Below are positions 33,690 to 44,400 of a stretch of 57,669 bases of DNA, one piece after another. Within the stretch, counting starts at the first letter, position 1. Every line of letters begins with the position of its first letter. The position numbers and the translations under genes are program-made. The notes below the pieces were generated by a model. The model was not told where the DNA came from. It did no database searches and saw only the letters and a list, made by a program, of their open reading frames with translations. This DNA is from Blautia sp. An249 (GTDB lineage Bacteria > Bacillota > Clostridia > Lachnospirales > Lachnospiraceae). Location of the stretch: positions 1 through 57,669 of the forward strand of contig NZ_NFJL01000022.1 of NCBI RefSeq assembly GCF_002159835.1, read 5' to 3'.

Positions 33690-35159
33690 ATGAGAGCCAG
33701 CAACTTAACCCTGCTTACAGATCTGTATGAACTGACCATGATGCAGGGATACTTTAAAAACCCCTCCAATCAGACGGTTATCTTTGATGTATTTTACCGG
33801 GAAAATCCATGCAAAGGCGCCTACGCCATTACCGCCGGACTGGAGCAGATGTTAGATTACATCGAAAACCTCACCTTTACCGATGAGGATATTTCCTATT
33901 TACGCAGCCTTCATCTTTTTGAAGAAGACTTTCTCTCCTATCTGAGAGACTTCCGGTTCACCGGAGATATTTATGCCATTCCCGAAGGAACGGTTGTCTT
34001 CCCTCATGAACCGCTTGTAAAAGTCATTGCCCCAATCATGGAGGCACAGTTAGTCGAAACCGCTATCTTAAACATTATCAACCATCAGAGCCTGATTGCC
34101 ACAAAGGCTTCCAGAGTGGCGTACGCGGCCAGAGGGGACGGAATTATGGAATTTGGCCTGCGGCGCGCACAGGGCCCGGATGCGGGCATCTACGGGGCCA
34201 GAGCGGCGGTTATCGGCGGATGCATCGGTACATCCAACGTCCTTGCAGGACAGATGTTCGACGTTCCTGTATTAGGCACCCACGCCCATAGTTGGATCAT
34301 GAGTTTTCCCGACGAATACACAGCCTTTAAAACCTATGCCAGACTCTATCCAAACGGCTGTATACTCCTGGTAGACACCTATGATGTGCTGAAATCCGGC
34401 GTGCCAAACGCCATCCGCGTCTTTGAAGAAATGCGCGCAGAGGGAATCCCGCTCACCCGGTATGGAATCCGTATTGACAGCGGCGATCTGGCCTACCTTT
34501 CCAAAGAAGCATACAAAATGCTGGCAGCCGCAGGATTTGACGACGCTGTCATATCTGCTTCCAGCGATTTAGACGAATATCTCATCAACAGCTTGAAAAC
34601 CCAGGATGCAAAAATTAACTCCTGGGGCGTAGGAACACGTTTAATCACCTCCGCAGACAATCCTGCTTTCGGAGGCGTATACAAACTGGCCGCCATTAAA
34701 GACGAAGAATCTCAGGAATTCCTCCCTAAAATAAAAGTGTCCGAAAGCACAGAGAAAGTAACCAACCCCGGCAACAAGACCATTTATCGTATTTACAATA
34801 AAGCCACCGGGAAAATCAAGGCCGACTTAATCTGTCTGGTAGGCGAGACCTACGATCCCTCTCAGGATATGATCCTGTTCGATCCCATTGATACCTGGAA
34901 GAAGACGAAGGTATTCGGCGGTACCTATACCATGCGGGAGCTTTTGATCCCGGTCATCGAGAAAGGAAAACGGGTTTACTCCTCCCCCGGCGTTATGGAG
35001 CTTCAGAAAATCTGCAGCCAGGAACTGGATACTCTCTGGGAAGAGTCCCGCCGCCTGATCAATCCCCACGAAGTCTATGTAGACCTTTCACAGAAACTCT
35101 ATGATATGAAAGCTTCCCTGCTGGAAGAAATGAGTTCCAAATCTTTAAATAACGACTAG
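33690..35159 (+). CDS. pncB: Nicotinate phosphoribosyltransferase
   Basis: A 489-aa NAPRTase of the long Gram-positive type. Visible segments are LTDLYELTMMQGYF at the N-terminus, MEFGLRRAQGPDAGIYGARAA with the active-site region, GTHAHSWIMSF, RIDSGDLAYLSKEAY and WGVGTRL. It makes nicotinate mononucleotide from nicotinate and PRPP in NAD salvage. ATG 33690 is fixed by AAAGGAGG 6 nt upstream. It is monocistronic, converging on spoVT. Confidence 0.95.
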   Translation: MRASNLTLLTDLYELTMMQGYFKNPSNQTVIFDVFYRENPCKGAYAITAGLEQMLDYIENLTFTDEDISYLRSLHLFEEDFLSYLRDFRFTGDIYAIPEGTVVFPHEPLVKVIAPIMEAQLVETAILNIINHQSLIATKASRVAYAARGDGIMEFGLRRAQGPDAGIYGARAAVIGGCIGTSNVLAGQMFDVPVLGTHAHSWIMSFPDEYTAFKTYARLYPNGCILLVDTYDVLKSGVPNAIRVFEEMRAEGIPLTRYGIRIDSGDLAYLSKEAYKMLAAAGFDDAVISASSDLDEYLINSLKTQDAKINSWGVGTRLITSADNPAFGGVYKLAAIKDEESQEFLPKIKVSESTEKVTNPGNKTIYRIYNKATGKIKADLICLVGETYDPSQDMILFDPIDTWKKTKVFGGTYTMRELLIPVIEKGKRVYSSPGVMELQKICSQELDTLWEESRRLINPHEVYVDLSQKLYDMKASLLEEMSSKSLNND

Positions 35160-35165
35160 AAAAAT

Positions 35166-35195
35166 CGGGCGTCATCTCCCACAGGAGAGCGCCCG
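35166..35195. terminator. Bidirectional terminator between pncB and spoVT
   Basis: GGGCG...CTCC pairs with GGAG...CGCCC in a compact hairpin between convergent genes. On the minus strand it is followed by GATTTTTC, on the plus strand by GCTTTCTAT. Confidence 0.75.
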
Positions 35196-35215
35196 CTTTC
35201 TATATCATACATTCC

Positions 35216-35764
35216 TTATTGTTCCATCTGTCTGCCGAGAAATTCCGCCGCTGTCTGTACCAGTTTCTTCTCCGTATCTCCCATAGATTCTTTCTCTTCT
35301 CTTCCCATAAGAACCACGGAACCAATGGCGTCTCCCTCGCAGATAATCGGATAAATTACCTGACCTGCCCTGGCCTCTTTCTCTTCGCTTATCACAGCAA
35401 TACGCCCTTTCTCCTTACTGTTTAAGCACTTGGTTTCCCGGTTTGTGATCAGTTCCTCCAGATCCGGACTGATCTCCTTCCCCATCAGTTCTTTATATCC
35501 GGCCCCTGACGCAGCCACTACCTGATCATGATCCGTAATACAGGCCAAATATCCTGTGGTATGGCTCAATGCCTCTGCATACTCCCTGGCAAAAATACTC
35601 AGCTCTCCAATCGGGGAATATTTCTTTAAAATGATCTCTCCTTCTCTGTCCGTAAAAATTTCCAGCGGCGTTCCCTCTTTAATCCGCAGAGTTCTGCGGA
35701 TCTCCTTAGGAATCACCACCCGGCCCAAATCATCGATCCTCCTGACAATTCCTGTTGCTTTCAT
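35216..35764 (-). CDS. spoVT: Stage V sporulation protein T
   Basis: A 182-aa regulator close to the 178 aa of Bacillus SpoVT. An N-terminal AbrB/MazE swapped-hairpin DNA-binding domain (MKATGIVRRIDDLGRVVIPK) is followed by a GAF-like domain (about 55-180). SpoVT tunes forespore sigma-G genes and spore coat maturation. ATG 35764 has GGAGG upstream; the longer frame to 35797 is not needed. A sigma-G-like promoter lies at 35807-35835. Confidence 0.93.
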   Translation of the reverse strand: MKATGIVRRIDDLGRVVIPKEIRRTLRIKEGTPLEIFTDREGEIILKKYSPIGELSIFAREYAEALSHTTGYLACITDHDQVVAASGAGYKELMGKEISPDLEELITNRETKCLNSKEKGRIAVISEEKEARAGQVIYPIICEGDAIGSVVLMGREEKESMGDTEKKLVQTAAEFLGRQMEQ

Positions 35765-35806
35765 ATAAATAATTCCTCCATCTACTGTACTTTCCAAGTC
35801 TGGAAA

Positions 35807-35835
35807 TAGTATCTGTAAATGTAGGAATTTTATGC
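35807..35835 (-). promoter_or_regulatory. Possible sigma-G promoter of spoVT
   Basis: On the minus strand GCATAA (35830-35835) and GATACTA (35807-35813) are separated by 16 bp, resembling the forespore sigma-F/G consensus (GnATA and CATnnTA). In Bacillus spoVT belongs to the sigma-G regulon. Confidence 0.5.
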
Positions 35836-35877
35836 GCTGCTGTTTCGTCTAAATAGATTTTTTGAAATATTGCAGTT

Positions 35878-35939
35878 ACAACAACTGATTCAACAATAAT
35901 ACAACAACTGATTCAACAATAATACAACAACTGATTTTT
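35878..35939. repeat. 23-bp tandem repeat, 2.7 copies
   Basis: Two exact copies of a 23-bp unit starting ACAACAACTGATTCAAC (35878-35900, 35901-35923) are followed by a partial third copy (35924-35939). It lies between the 35946-37685 gene stop and the spoVT promoter. No spacers are present, so it is not CRISPR. Confidence 0.9.
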
Positions 35940-35945
35940 TTACAA

Positions 35946-37685
35946 TTATTTTCTGCAATAAATAAATTGTCTTCCCCGACGCTTTTTTATAATTAAATCT
36001 GCGCTGATCAATCTATTGAGTGCAACACTTGCACCTTGCTGAGTTGTAATTTTTGTAATGTCCAAGACTTGGTGTACCGTAATAAATCCATTGATACAAA
36101 TATATTCATAAATCTGTCTGTCTGTCTCATTTTTTAGTTCTATCATATCTAATGGAATATCTGAAAATTGAAGCTGTTCTGGCTTCATATCATAATCAGT
36201 ATTTATCCTATAGCTTGTCCATCGACCCTTCTTATCTGCAATTAGCATATTTTTATCTACCAGACTTGCTAAGATATGTCCAATCTCAATACTGTGGAGT
36301 TCCAATATTGACTGCATCCTGGCATTTGTTACTCCTTCCTCAAGATAAGCTGTTCCTAATATAATCTGGGAATCCTTATCAAGATGCTTATATGCAGCGC
36401 CAAACAAATGATACAAATATTCTGTACATTCTGGCGGCATCAAAGAAACCATCCAAAGTTTTAATTCTACCTGATGCAGCTCTTCATTTTGGCTCAAATC
36501 CGGTTTCCGCCATTGTTCTTTTCCCCACGCGTTTAATATTGCAGGAAACCCAGAACCTATATTATCTCCCAATCCAATCATACGGAACATCGTTTGAATC
36601 CTTGGATTTCTGGCAACAGAATGTCCTCCCTCATAAATCATTTGAACAGGAAGTTTCAAATTGCCGGGATTAGAAAACATAAATCCACTATCTGTTTTCA
36701 CGACCTTCAATACACCTGTAATCAAATAATCACTATGTATCACCATATTTACGACCGCTTCACGAATTGCTTTATGAATAGGCGTATCATCAACCCGAAT
36801 CATGCCCTCCAGTTTAAAAGGGCGTTTGATTCCTGCTGACAATTTAGGAGTTATCTGCCGGACAAAATTATACAGATTATTTTCCCACATTCCATCATAC
36901 GTCAGCCGATCACTCCAACGGCTTCCAGGCACAAGATTACTCTCATCAATATAATCCATACGGATATTATCGAACCGTTCTCGAACCGATAATCCTTTTC
37001 CAAACATCAATAATCCTGCCGTTGTCAGCCATCCTTTTTGAGTTGCCCTGTCAACTGCATATCCGCCCATATTTTTTAGAAATGCTTCATCGTCATTTCC
37101 GTTCCAGATATGCTCGGGATTGCGATGTTCAAATTCAATGCGGTAGGAGCGTAAGGAATTTAAATCAATGTCATTCATTGTATAGCCTGTCAGTAAGCTA
37201 CCATCATTGCCGGAATCATTGGCATCCCTCAGCATGGCTTTTACTTCTTCCTCTGTACAATGATAATCTCCTTCATGATTACGCTTAAAGCTGCCTTTCA
37301 TAGGGTTTCCATTGATATAAATGGGTTTCTGCCGATAATCTGCCTGAGGGACTTGAATCCACATAATCATTGCTCCTCGCACTTCACAAATTCCAGCATT
37401 TGCATCAACCAGAATATTACTGCTTACCTTTTCACTGTTTACTGTATTCCAAAAATCTTTTAGCCTCTGTTCGGGATTATGTATAGATACAAAAGAAAAT
37501 CGTTTATTATAATCCGTTTCTTTCAAATGTTCTTCAATCCCAAATAAAATAACACCACCGTCCGTATTTGCAAATGAAGAATATGTTTCCCACACGGAAT
37601 TAGGCAGCTTAGATTCTGCCTTTTTACACTCTAAATTAATACGCTCTCCAAATTTTAACAATCCCAATATCTCCGTACTATCCAC
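35946..37685 (-). CDS. ATP-binding protein with Schlafen/AlbA_2 domain and HATPase-like domain
   Basis: A 579-aa protein. The N-terminal AlbA_2/Schlafen-type domain (about 10-150) has ERINLECKKAESKLP and FANTDGGVILFGIEE. A central GHKL-like ATPase domain (about 300-400) carries IREAVVNMVIHSDY, FSNPGNLKLP and GLGDNIGSGFP. Two or three C-terminal winged helices follow (HQVLDITKITTQQGASVALN near the end). Such proteins are annotated as putative transcriptional regulators or RNA-binding proteins and occur in accessory and defence regions. It lies downstream of the pilus operon on the same strand, but the 87-nt gap leaves co-transcription open. Confidence 0.85.
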   Translation of the reverse strand: MDSTEILGLLKFGERINLECKKAESKLPNSVWETYSSFANTDGGVILFGIEEHLKETDYNKRFSFVSIHNPEQRLKDFWNTVNSEKVSSNILVDANAGICEVRGAMIMWIQVPQADYRQKPIYINGNPMKGSFKRNHEGDYHCTEEEVKAMLRDANDSGNDGSLLTGYTMNDIDLNSLRSYRIEFEHRNPEHIWNGNDDEAFLKNMGGYAVDRATQKGWLTTAGLLMFGKGLSVRERFDNIRMDYIDESNLVPGSRWSDRLTYDGMWENNLYNFVRQITPKLSAGIKRPFKLEGMIRVDDTPIHKAIREAVVNMVIHSDYLITGVLKVVKTDSGFMFSNPGNLKLPVQMIYEGGHSVARNPRIQTMFRMIGLGDNIGSGFPAILNAWGKEQWRKPDLSQNEELHQVELKLWMVSLMPPECTEYLYHLFGAAYKHLDKDSQIILGTAYLEEGVTNARMQSILELHSIEIGHILASLVDKNMLIADKKGRWTSYRINTDYDMKPEQLQFSDIPLDMIELKNETDRQIYEYICINGFITVHQVLDITKITTQQGASVALNRLISADLIIKKRRGRQFIYCRK

Positions 37686-37772
37686 ACATTTTCACCCGCC
37701 TTTTCTAAATATAAGTATTATATATTATCCATTACCCTATAGCAACAAATTTCCTCTTTTCTGTTGAGTTCT

Positions 37773-38822
37773 TTAATCCCTGTTTTTCTTTTTTCTCTTT
37801 ATAAAACGAATCAGTAAAACAAGCACCAGGATCACAGCGGCGCCTCCGGCCAGATAGCTGCCTGCCCGGTTAATCCTGCGCTCCCTGCGGATCGCCTCCC
37901 GGGAAGATTCATAGGCAACTCCTTCATAAGGGATTACCACTTTTCGGGAAGTGTCCTCTTCTGCCGTCACTTGCGTACCTTCCTCTCCTGCCGCAGTTTT
38001 CTCTTTCATTACGCTCTCCTGGCTCCCCGCCAGTTCCCCGCCGGTTCTGCTGCAGTAGACCACATATCTCTGATAATTTTTCGTGTAAGGATGGCAGGTA
38101 ACCAGGGTCAGTAAATCCTGCCCCTCCTGAATCTTCACCGCTTCAATGTCATCCGGGTAGATAACAATACACTTAACCACCTCATACGTAAGGGTTCCCC
38201 ACAGGCTGGTAACCTTTACTTCATCTCCGGGCTGCAGAACCTCTATATCCTGAAACATGGGGGATGTGTACCAGCCCCGGTGAGCCGCAATCACACAGTT
38301 GGTATTGTCTCCGCCAATGGGCATACTGGTCTGGCTTAACACCACGGCGCCCTTCCCCATGTTTTCCTCATTTGCTCCAATATACAGGGGAATTTCAATA
38401 TTCATGGCGTCAATGGTAATATAACCCACCATATCGTCTTCCAGACCTGCAGAATGGAAATCAAACACATTCTGCTGATAACTCCAGGCGTCACAGAGAC
38501 TTTCCTGATCTTCCTCATAAATCCTCTGGTTATACTCTCGCATCTCCCGGAGAAGATCCTCATAGGGAAGATCCTTTCCCGCCGTTTTCTCATTTTCTGC
38601 TGTGCTTTCTCCCTCCCGGGCATCCGATGGCTCCTCCCGGGTACTGCTCTGTGAACTGTCGTCCTCCCGGGGAATTTCTTTTACCATTAATTTCTGAAAA
38701 TGCGTGATGGTTTCTTTGTTCCGGTATTCTGTAATCGCGCTTTCCCCGACAGGGTATAAAAGCAAAAGAAATCCGGCCAGAAATAATACGCCCATGATCA
38801 GATACAACAACACTTTTTTCAT
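37773..38822 (-). CDS. Class C sortase, second of the pilus operon
   Basis: A 349-aa sortase with N-terminal (about 5-25) and C-terminal (about 325-343) transmembrane helices, as in class C pilin polymerases. The catalytic set is visible: His in CVIAAHRGW, Cys in LVTCHPY and Arg in YQRYVVY. A lid-like CDAWSY lies ahead of the core. An unusual acidic, Ser/Glu-rich insertion (about 50-90) separates the membrane anchor from the catalytic domain. It is last in the adhesin-pilin-sortase-sortase operon. Confidence 0.9.
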   Translation of the reverse strand: MKKVLLYLIMGVLFLAGFLLLLYPVGESAITEYRNKETITHFQKLMVKEIPREDDSSQSSTREEPSDAREGESTAENEKTAGKDLPYEDLLREMREYNQRIYEEDQESLCDAWSYQQNVFDFHSAGLEDDMVGYITIDAMNIEIPLYIGANEENMGKGAVVLSQTSMPIGGDNTNCVIAAHRGWYTSPMFQDIEVLQPGDEVKVTSLWGTLTYEVVKCIVIYPDDIEAVKIQEGQDLLTLVTCHPYTKNYQRYVVYCSRTGGELAGSQESVMKEKTAAGEEGTQVTAEEDTSRKVVIPYEGVAYESSREAIRRERRINRAGSYLAGGAAVILVLVLLIRFIKRKKKNRD

Positions 38823-38861
38823 TGGAGATTTTCCTTTCTCTTCCTGCCTCTGCGTCTGAAT

Positions 38862-39743
38862 CTATGATGTCTTATTGTTTTTCTTCTTCCTTCTTCGAAT
38901 CAGAAAAACAGCCAGGATGAACAGAAGCAGAATCCCTGCTCCCACTGCAATGGCCTTCACGTAATCCCTGGCCCAGGCAGTCTTTATGGTTTCCGTCCAG
39001 TCTCCCTCCTGCGCTTCCTCCTCCACATAGGGAATCCTGGTTCCGCGCACCAGAAGCCGGTGAGTATTTACCGCATAAGGGGTACAGGTAAGCAAAGTTA
39101 CCAGATCCTTCCCGTCTTCCGGCTGCAGAAGAGCCAGCTCCTCCGGTAAAATCACTTCAATCTGATCCACTTCATAAGCCAGAGTTTTATCCAGCACATG
39201 AATATAAAATTCGTCTCCCTTTTCCATTTCATCCAGACGGGTAAAAAGCTCTGCGCTTGGCAGTCCCCGGTGCGCGCTGATAACTGAATGGTTCCCCTCT
39301 CCCCCAATGGGAAGAGCTGTCACATCCAGATGTCCGGCCCCCTTCTCCAGAGCTTCTTCACTGGTTCCGTGATAAATTGGGAGAGAAACATCTATCTTGG
39401 GAATTTCAATATATCCCATAACCCCGTCGCCGTCAACATTTAGCACATCCTGGTAATTATCAGGAAGCACATAGCCGCTTCCCATAACGAAAGGGTCATG
39501 TACCGGATCCCCTGCCAGATTTTCATTGTACTTAACAGCCTCCGCCCAGGCTGCATCCAGCTCTTCCTGATTGGTTTCTTCCACCTTCGCCTGATAGGTA
39601 TGAATCACATTCTGCTGGTTTCTTTCCGCCAATAAATTACTTACCGCAGGATAAAGGAAAATCCCGGCACCTGCTGCAAAAAGCAGCAGAGGCGCCAGGA
39701 ATACCCACGGGTTTCTCTTTTTCTTCTTTTCTTTCTGTTCCAT
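38862..39743 (-). CDS. Class C sortase, pilin polymerase
   Basis: A 293-aa class C sortase with two terminal transmembrane helices. It shows the lid motif HDPFVMGSGY, His in SVISAHRGLP, Cys in LLTCTPYAVN and Arg in THRLLVRG. It should link pilin subunits by isopeptide bonds, cutting at the LPXTG-like signals of the two upstream products. It follows the major pilin gene after 43 nt. Confidence 0.93.
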   Translation of the reverse strand: MEQKEKKKKRNPWVFLAPLLLFAAGAGIFLYPAVSNLLAERNQQNVIHTYQAKVEETNQEELDAAWAEAVKYNENLAGDPVHDPFVMGSGYVLPDNYQDVLNVDGDGVMGYIEIPKIDVSLPIYHGTSEEALEKGAGHLDVTALPIGGEGNHSVISAHRGLPSAELFTRLDEMEKGDEFYIHVLDKTLAYEVDQIEVILPEELALLQPEDGKDLVTLLTCTPYAVNTHRLLVRGTRIPYVEEEAQEGDWTETIKTAWARDYVKAIAVGAGILLLFILAVFLIRRRKKKNNKTS

Positions 39744-39786
39744 ATAAGATAAAACCCAATTCTATTATTTTTTATTTAAGCGTTTC

Positions 39787-41385
39787 TTATTCCGCTTTTC
39801 TTTTCTTAGATACTACAACGATCATGGTCACAGCGCCGGCCATCAGAAGCACACCTGCGATTGTGAAAATCATAGTACCCATACCACCGGTAGTGGGAAG
39901 AGTAAAGCCTGCATCATCAGAACTTGTATTCTCAACATTGAAGGAAACAACGTTCAGACTTGCGGCAGCTCCGTTAATTGCTACAGTTCCCTGACCTGCT
40001 GTTACATTCGCTGCATCAATAGTTCCGTCTTCCGGAGCAGCATCTGTAATTACAATTGTAATTTCTCCTGTAGGAAGAACATAGCCTTCCGGAGCCTGCG
40101 TTTCTTTTAATGTATAAGTTCCTTCATCCAGACCCTGAACTCTAAGAGTACCATCTGCTGCTACCTCTAAAGTTGCCGTTCCATTTTCATCATATTTGTA
40201 AACGCCGTCTGTTGCTGTTTCTGTGAATTTTAATACTCCAGTATCATCAGAAAGTGTAAACTGTGCTTTCTTATCACCGGCTCCAGATGTAATAGCTGTT
40301 CCATCTTTGTCTACCTTCTTTAAGTCAATGCCGTATGTATAGACCTCTTCTTGAGTTTCAGTTTCATAAGTATTGTCACTATACGGATCGTTGTTATATG
40401 TCAGGAATGCCTCATTTTCAAGAGCATCTGTTTCAACTGCATGTTCATTTACAGTTGCAGTATAAGTAATGTAAAGAGTTGTAAATGTTGTTGTAGTTGT
40501 AAAGGTATCCTCAAAAGAAATCTGGAAAGTTCTGTTTTCTACAACACCTGTAGTTGTTGCTGTATAATTTGCTGCAGCTACTTCATTCTGCAGATTTTCA
40601 TCACTGTAAACTTTAATCGTACTTACTCCATCAAAGGTTAAACCTGCGCTTAATTTATCACTTACTATAAAGCTTGTGTGAGTTGCATTTTCCGGATAGG
40701 AAGGTACGGTAACGGTCAGTTTGTATTTTACGGTATCGCCGATAGCAACGGTCTTGTCACCGTCCACCTCTTCAGTTGCTTCTTTTCCAATACTAGGAGC
40801 AGCGCCTTTCATAGCTACTGTGGCGTCTGCCAGATTCCATTCTCCGTCTGTCTCTTCCGGTACCAGTGCAACGGTTGTAGGCTTATAAATCTTCACGCCG
40901 CCGTTGGCTGTAATCAGGTATTCACCCATTGCCATATCTGTAAATGAAGCAGTTCCGTCAGCAGCAGTAACTGTTGTTGGTGTCAGCTGTACAGTCCCTG
41001 CTTTAATGGCTGCTGTCAGTTTCTCCAGGAAAGTTGTCATAGTTCCTGCATCTGCATTATCAAACGCGTCTGCAACTGCATTGGTTCCCAGATTGTCGTT
41101 CACGTAAGATGCATAACTGTTCGCTTTCATCCATGTAGCTACCTCTGCATTCCAGGTATACATGGGGTAGGATGGCTGTCCTGAAGTTGCATCTACATTT
41201 ACTGTGATGATCTGATAGGCGCTTACACTTGGGGCCGGGTCCGTATCAAAACCAGTCACTGTAAAGCTTCCTGTTTCATCTGGTGTAATTGCCGCAAATG
41301 CGGTTACGCTCATAGAAAGAGCGAATACCAATGCCAGACATACTGCCAGCATTTTTGAAAACATGGATTTCTTCTTCATCTTCAT
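39787..41385 (-). CDS. Major pilin, SpaH/EbpB-type isopeptide-forming LPXTG protein
   Basis: A 532-aa pilin: signal peptide (about 1-31), an N-terminal pilin domain, a central isopeptide D2-type domain (about 195-345, KYKLTVTVPSYP, FIVSDKLSAGLTF), a SpaA-like domain (about 350-490) with an E-box TYTLKETQAPEGY, the sorting signal LPTTG, a hydrophobic segment and a KKRKAE tail. The usual pilin-linking YPKN motif is not evident; the lysine may be in ATVAMKG. AGGAGG precedes ATG 41385. It is the probable shaft subunit. Confidence 0.92.
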   Translation of the reverse strand: MKMKKKSMFSKMLAVCLALVFALSMSVTAFAAITPDETGSFTVTGFDTDPAPSVSAYQIITVNVDATSGQPSYPMYTWNAEVATWMKANSYASYVNDNLGTNAVADAFDNADAGTMTTFLEKLTAAIKAGTVQLTPTTVTAADGTASFTDMAMGEYLITANGGVKIYKPTTVALVPEETDGEWNLADATVAMKGAAPSIGKEATEEVDGDKTVAIGDTVKYKLTVTVPSYPENATHTSFIVSDKLSAGLTFDGVSTIKVYSDENLQNEVAAANYTATTTGVVENRTFQISFEDTFTTTTTFTTLYITYTATVNEHAVETDALENEAFLTYNNDPYSDNTYETETQEEVYTYGIDLKKVDKDGTAITSGAGDKKAQFTLSDDTGVLKFTETATDGVYKYDENGTATLEVAADGTLRVQGLDEGTYTLKETQAPEGYVLPTGEITIVITDAAPEDGTIDAANVTAGQGTVAINGAAASLNVVSFNVENTSSDDAGFTLPTTGGMGTMIFTIAGVLLMAGAVTMIVVVSKKRKAE

Positions 41386-41496
41386 AAAGAAATTCCTCCT
41401 TTAATAAAAAATATTTAATATGGATTTTTATTTTAAAGGCGTCTTCCCGCCTATATCCAACTTATGGATTTGCTCCTTCTGCCTCGTTTATTTGTG

Positions 41497-44400
41497 TCAG
41501 TTTTTGCGGATTCTCTGCATTCTCCGTTTTCTGCGGATGTTCCACAGGAATCCTGCTCCTCCTGCCGCCATCAGCACTGCGCCAATGGCCAGGAATTTCA
41601 GGATGCCGATATTTCCGGCGAAGGGAAGTTCGCTTGGTAAGTAGTTAATAATAGTACCGTCCGCTCCGTTAAATGCCGGGGGATTTCCCACTGCACCGTT
41701 TTCCTGAATGGTAAATTCCTTTTCATCCTCATTATAAGAAACGATCCACTGTCCATTGGGAAGTGTATAACCATCCGGTGCTTTTATCTCCACTAATCGG
41801 TATGCGATTCCACTTACAGCAATTCCTGTAAAGTTTACCTCTCCCTCATCCTCAGAGGAAGTCTGTACATCAACCAGTTTCCAGCAGTCTTTATAAGCGT
41901 AATTATCGCTGAGAACTCCGGTCTGTGCATCTCCAACTTCAATCAGATCATCTGCATGATCGTGATGTTCCGTATCTGTGCATTCCAGCCGATAGAGCGC
42001 AAATACTGCTCCGCCCAGAGGCGCGCCGTCTTTCGTTATTTTTGTGAAAGCAAAGTCTGCAGATACGTAGTTCGTAAATGCCGCCATATCCGTCGTCTGG
42101 GCATCCTGGGCATCTATCGCTCCTGTATTGTCGTAGCTGACCGTTTTTGCTTCTAAAATCCCATCTGCATTCGCTTCTACCGTTACTGTTACAACAGCAG
42201 TATGGGTATCATAAGTCATACCATTCTGAGATGGCGAATCTCCTGTCACTCCCTGGGGCAGCGTTTCCTTCACATGGAAAGTATAGGTACCTGCCTGCTT
42301 AAATGTAATTCCGTCAAAGGAGTACTGCATAGTATTAACCGATCCGTCTCCGGTTACCTCAGCCGCTGTATTTTGCGGCATAACCACATTTCCTGCCCCC
42401 ACAGCATCCACCGTGTCTCCTGCTGCCTCAACAGTAAATCCGAAATGATCCTCTTGGGTCAGATTTCTTCCATCTAACGTCTTTCTTCCGGAAATAGTTA
42501 CCGTTGCATATCCGTTATAATCATTTGTATATGCTGCCGCTGCCGTTTGGTTATGAGGAACGGTTCCGTTTACTGTACCTCCCTGCGTCTGCGCAGTAGC
42601 ATCGCCCGTTACCGTAACGGAAGGCGTAAATCCCGCAGGAATATCGGTTTCCTGAATGGTATAAGTTGCCCCGGCGGGAAGATCCTGAATGGTTATCGAT
42701 TCTCCGTTCATCAGTTTCACTTCCACAGAAGGCTTACCATCTGTAAAGGTAATCGTTCCTGTCTGGTTACTCTCATCTACTGTCGTATATTCCCCATTGA
42801 GCAGATCTCCCTCTGCATCTCTCAGCGTAATATCAAAGGCAAACACAGCGCCTGCCGGAGCGTCATCTCCTGTAACCGTTTTGCTAATCTGCAGGTTTCC
42901 AATCTTCTGATCCTCTACATTTACAATAACAGAACCAGAGAAAAGATTTACAAGATCTATATCGCCTATCTCCTGTTTCGGGGAATTAGTTTCATCATCA
43001 TGATTCAGACATTGCTGAATCACAAGTTTCGACCACCCTGATGTCGTCTGCAGAGACTGCATGCTGTCTGTTGTGGCAGGTCCATATTCCAGAAGCGGAT
43101 TTCCTGTTAAATACTGCAGATGCGTCTGCTGACCGGTCTCTGTCCAGGTGGTTCCTTCTCCTTCATAATTATCCGTATTACACAGAATTGCCTGTATATC
43201 ATGGAGAGTCGCATCCACCATATCGTCTGCCGCGAACTGAACCATACTCTTTACAATGGAGCCGACACCACGCCATACGGCAACGCCGTCCTCCTCGTTC
43301 CCCGCGTCTACATAGACACCTGTGTTGTCTACTACCACGGCGATCGGAGTAGAATTCAGTTTATAACCATCCGGGGCTTGTGTTTCTACCAGGTAGTATT
43401 TTCCCTCTGGAATACCGGTAAATTGAATTCCTCCTTCAAGTGCAAATGGCTCCGTCAAATCTGCTGTATCTTTTTCATCCCATGCTCCTATAGTTTCATC
43501 GTAATCTCCATTATTATCAGCCGGAACTAATGCAAACGTTGCACTGCCATGTTCCGCTACAGACACTGCATGTCCCTCATTATCCAGTTTCTGAACATAG
43601 AGATTATTCTTAATATCCGTCACAAATAAATTCACGGAAAAGTTACGTTTAAACAAATCCTGATTGGAAGTATCTGCAACGCGACTTGTATTGCCTGTAG
43701 TTGCCCCCATAACACTGGAAGCGGTTGTGTAATAAAAGGTTATAATGTACTTCGTATTTTCTTTTTCATTGTTATCCAGCATATGATAATAAGTTTTTAC
43801 GTCTCCGGGCAAATCCGTTACCGTTGCCACATAGGCTCCGCTTGAATCTGCTGCAAAAGAGTAATTCTTATTATATGTCTGCATATTTGTCTGTGCCGCC
43901 TGGATGGAATCCCCAAGTGCATCACCAGTATCATAGGAATGCCAGCCGTCAATGGGATCTCCATACATGGCAGTCCAGTTGGCTGAATCTGCCAGGTCAG
44001 CAGTTTCTGCAGATGTTGGTCCTTTATACCTCAGTACAACTGCAAACATGGTCCCGCCATCATCAAGATTTACCTCTGTCCCGTCTTCTAATTCAACTTT
44101 CTCGCCTGAAGAAATGGTCGCATTACCACTGGCATATGCTCCCGTTTCCCAGTGATTACCCGACAGTAACGCAAGATTTCCATTTCCTTCATAAAAATAC
44201 AGCTCAGCGTCTTTTATCTTCCGGTAACCTTCCGGAGCCTTTGTTTCCTTTAGAACTAAATAGTCATAAGTATTATAAAGATCTTCCAGACTGATTAGGA
44301 ATCCCTCATCATCCACAAATACGAATTCGCCGGCTTCGTTGGTTGTTCCCCTACAGATCAAATTTCCTACATTATAATTTTCATCTGCACTGTATAATTC

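Noticed and set aside
35878..35939. Possible CRISPR array
   Set aside because: The repeats are directly adjacent with no spacers and there are no cas genes in the window.
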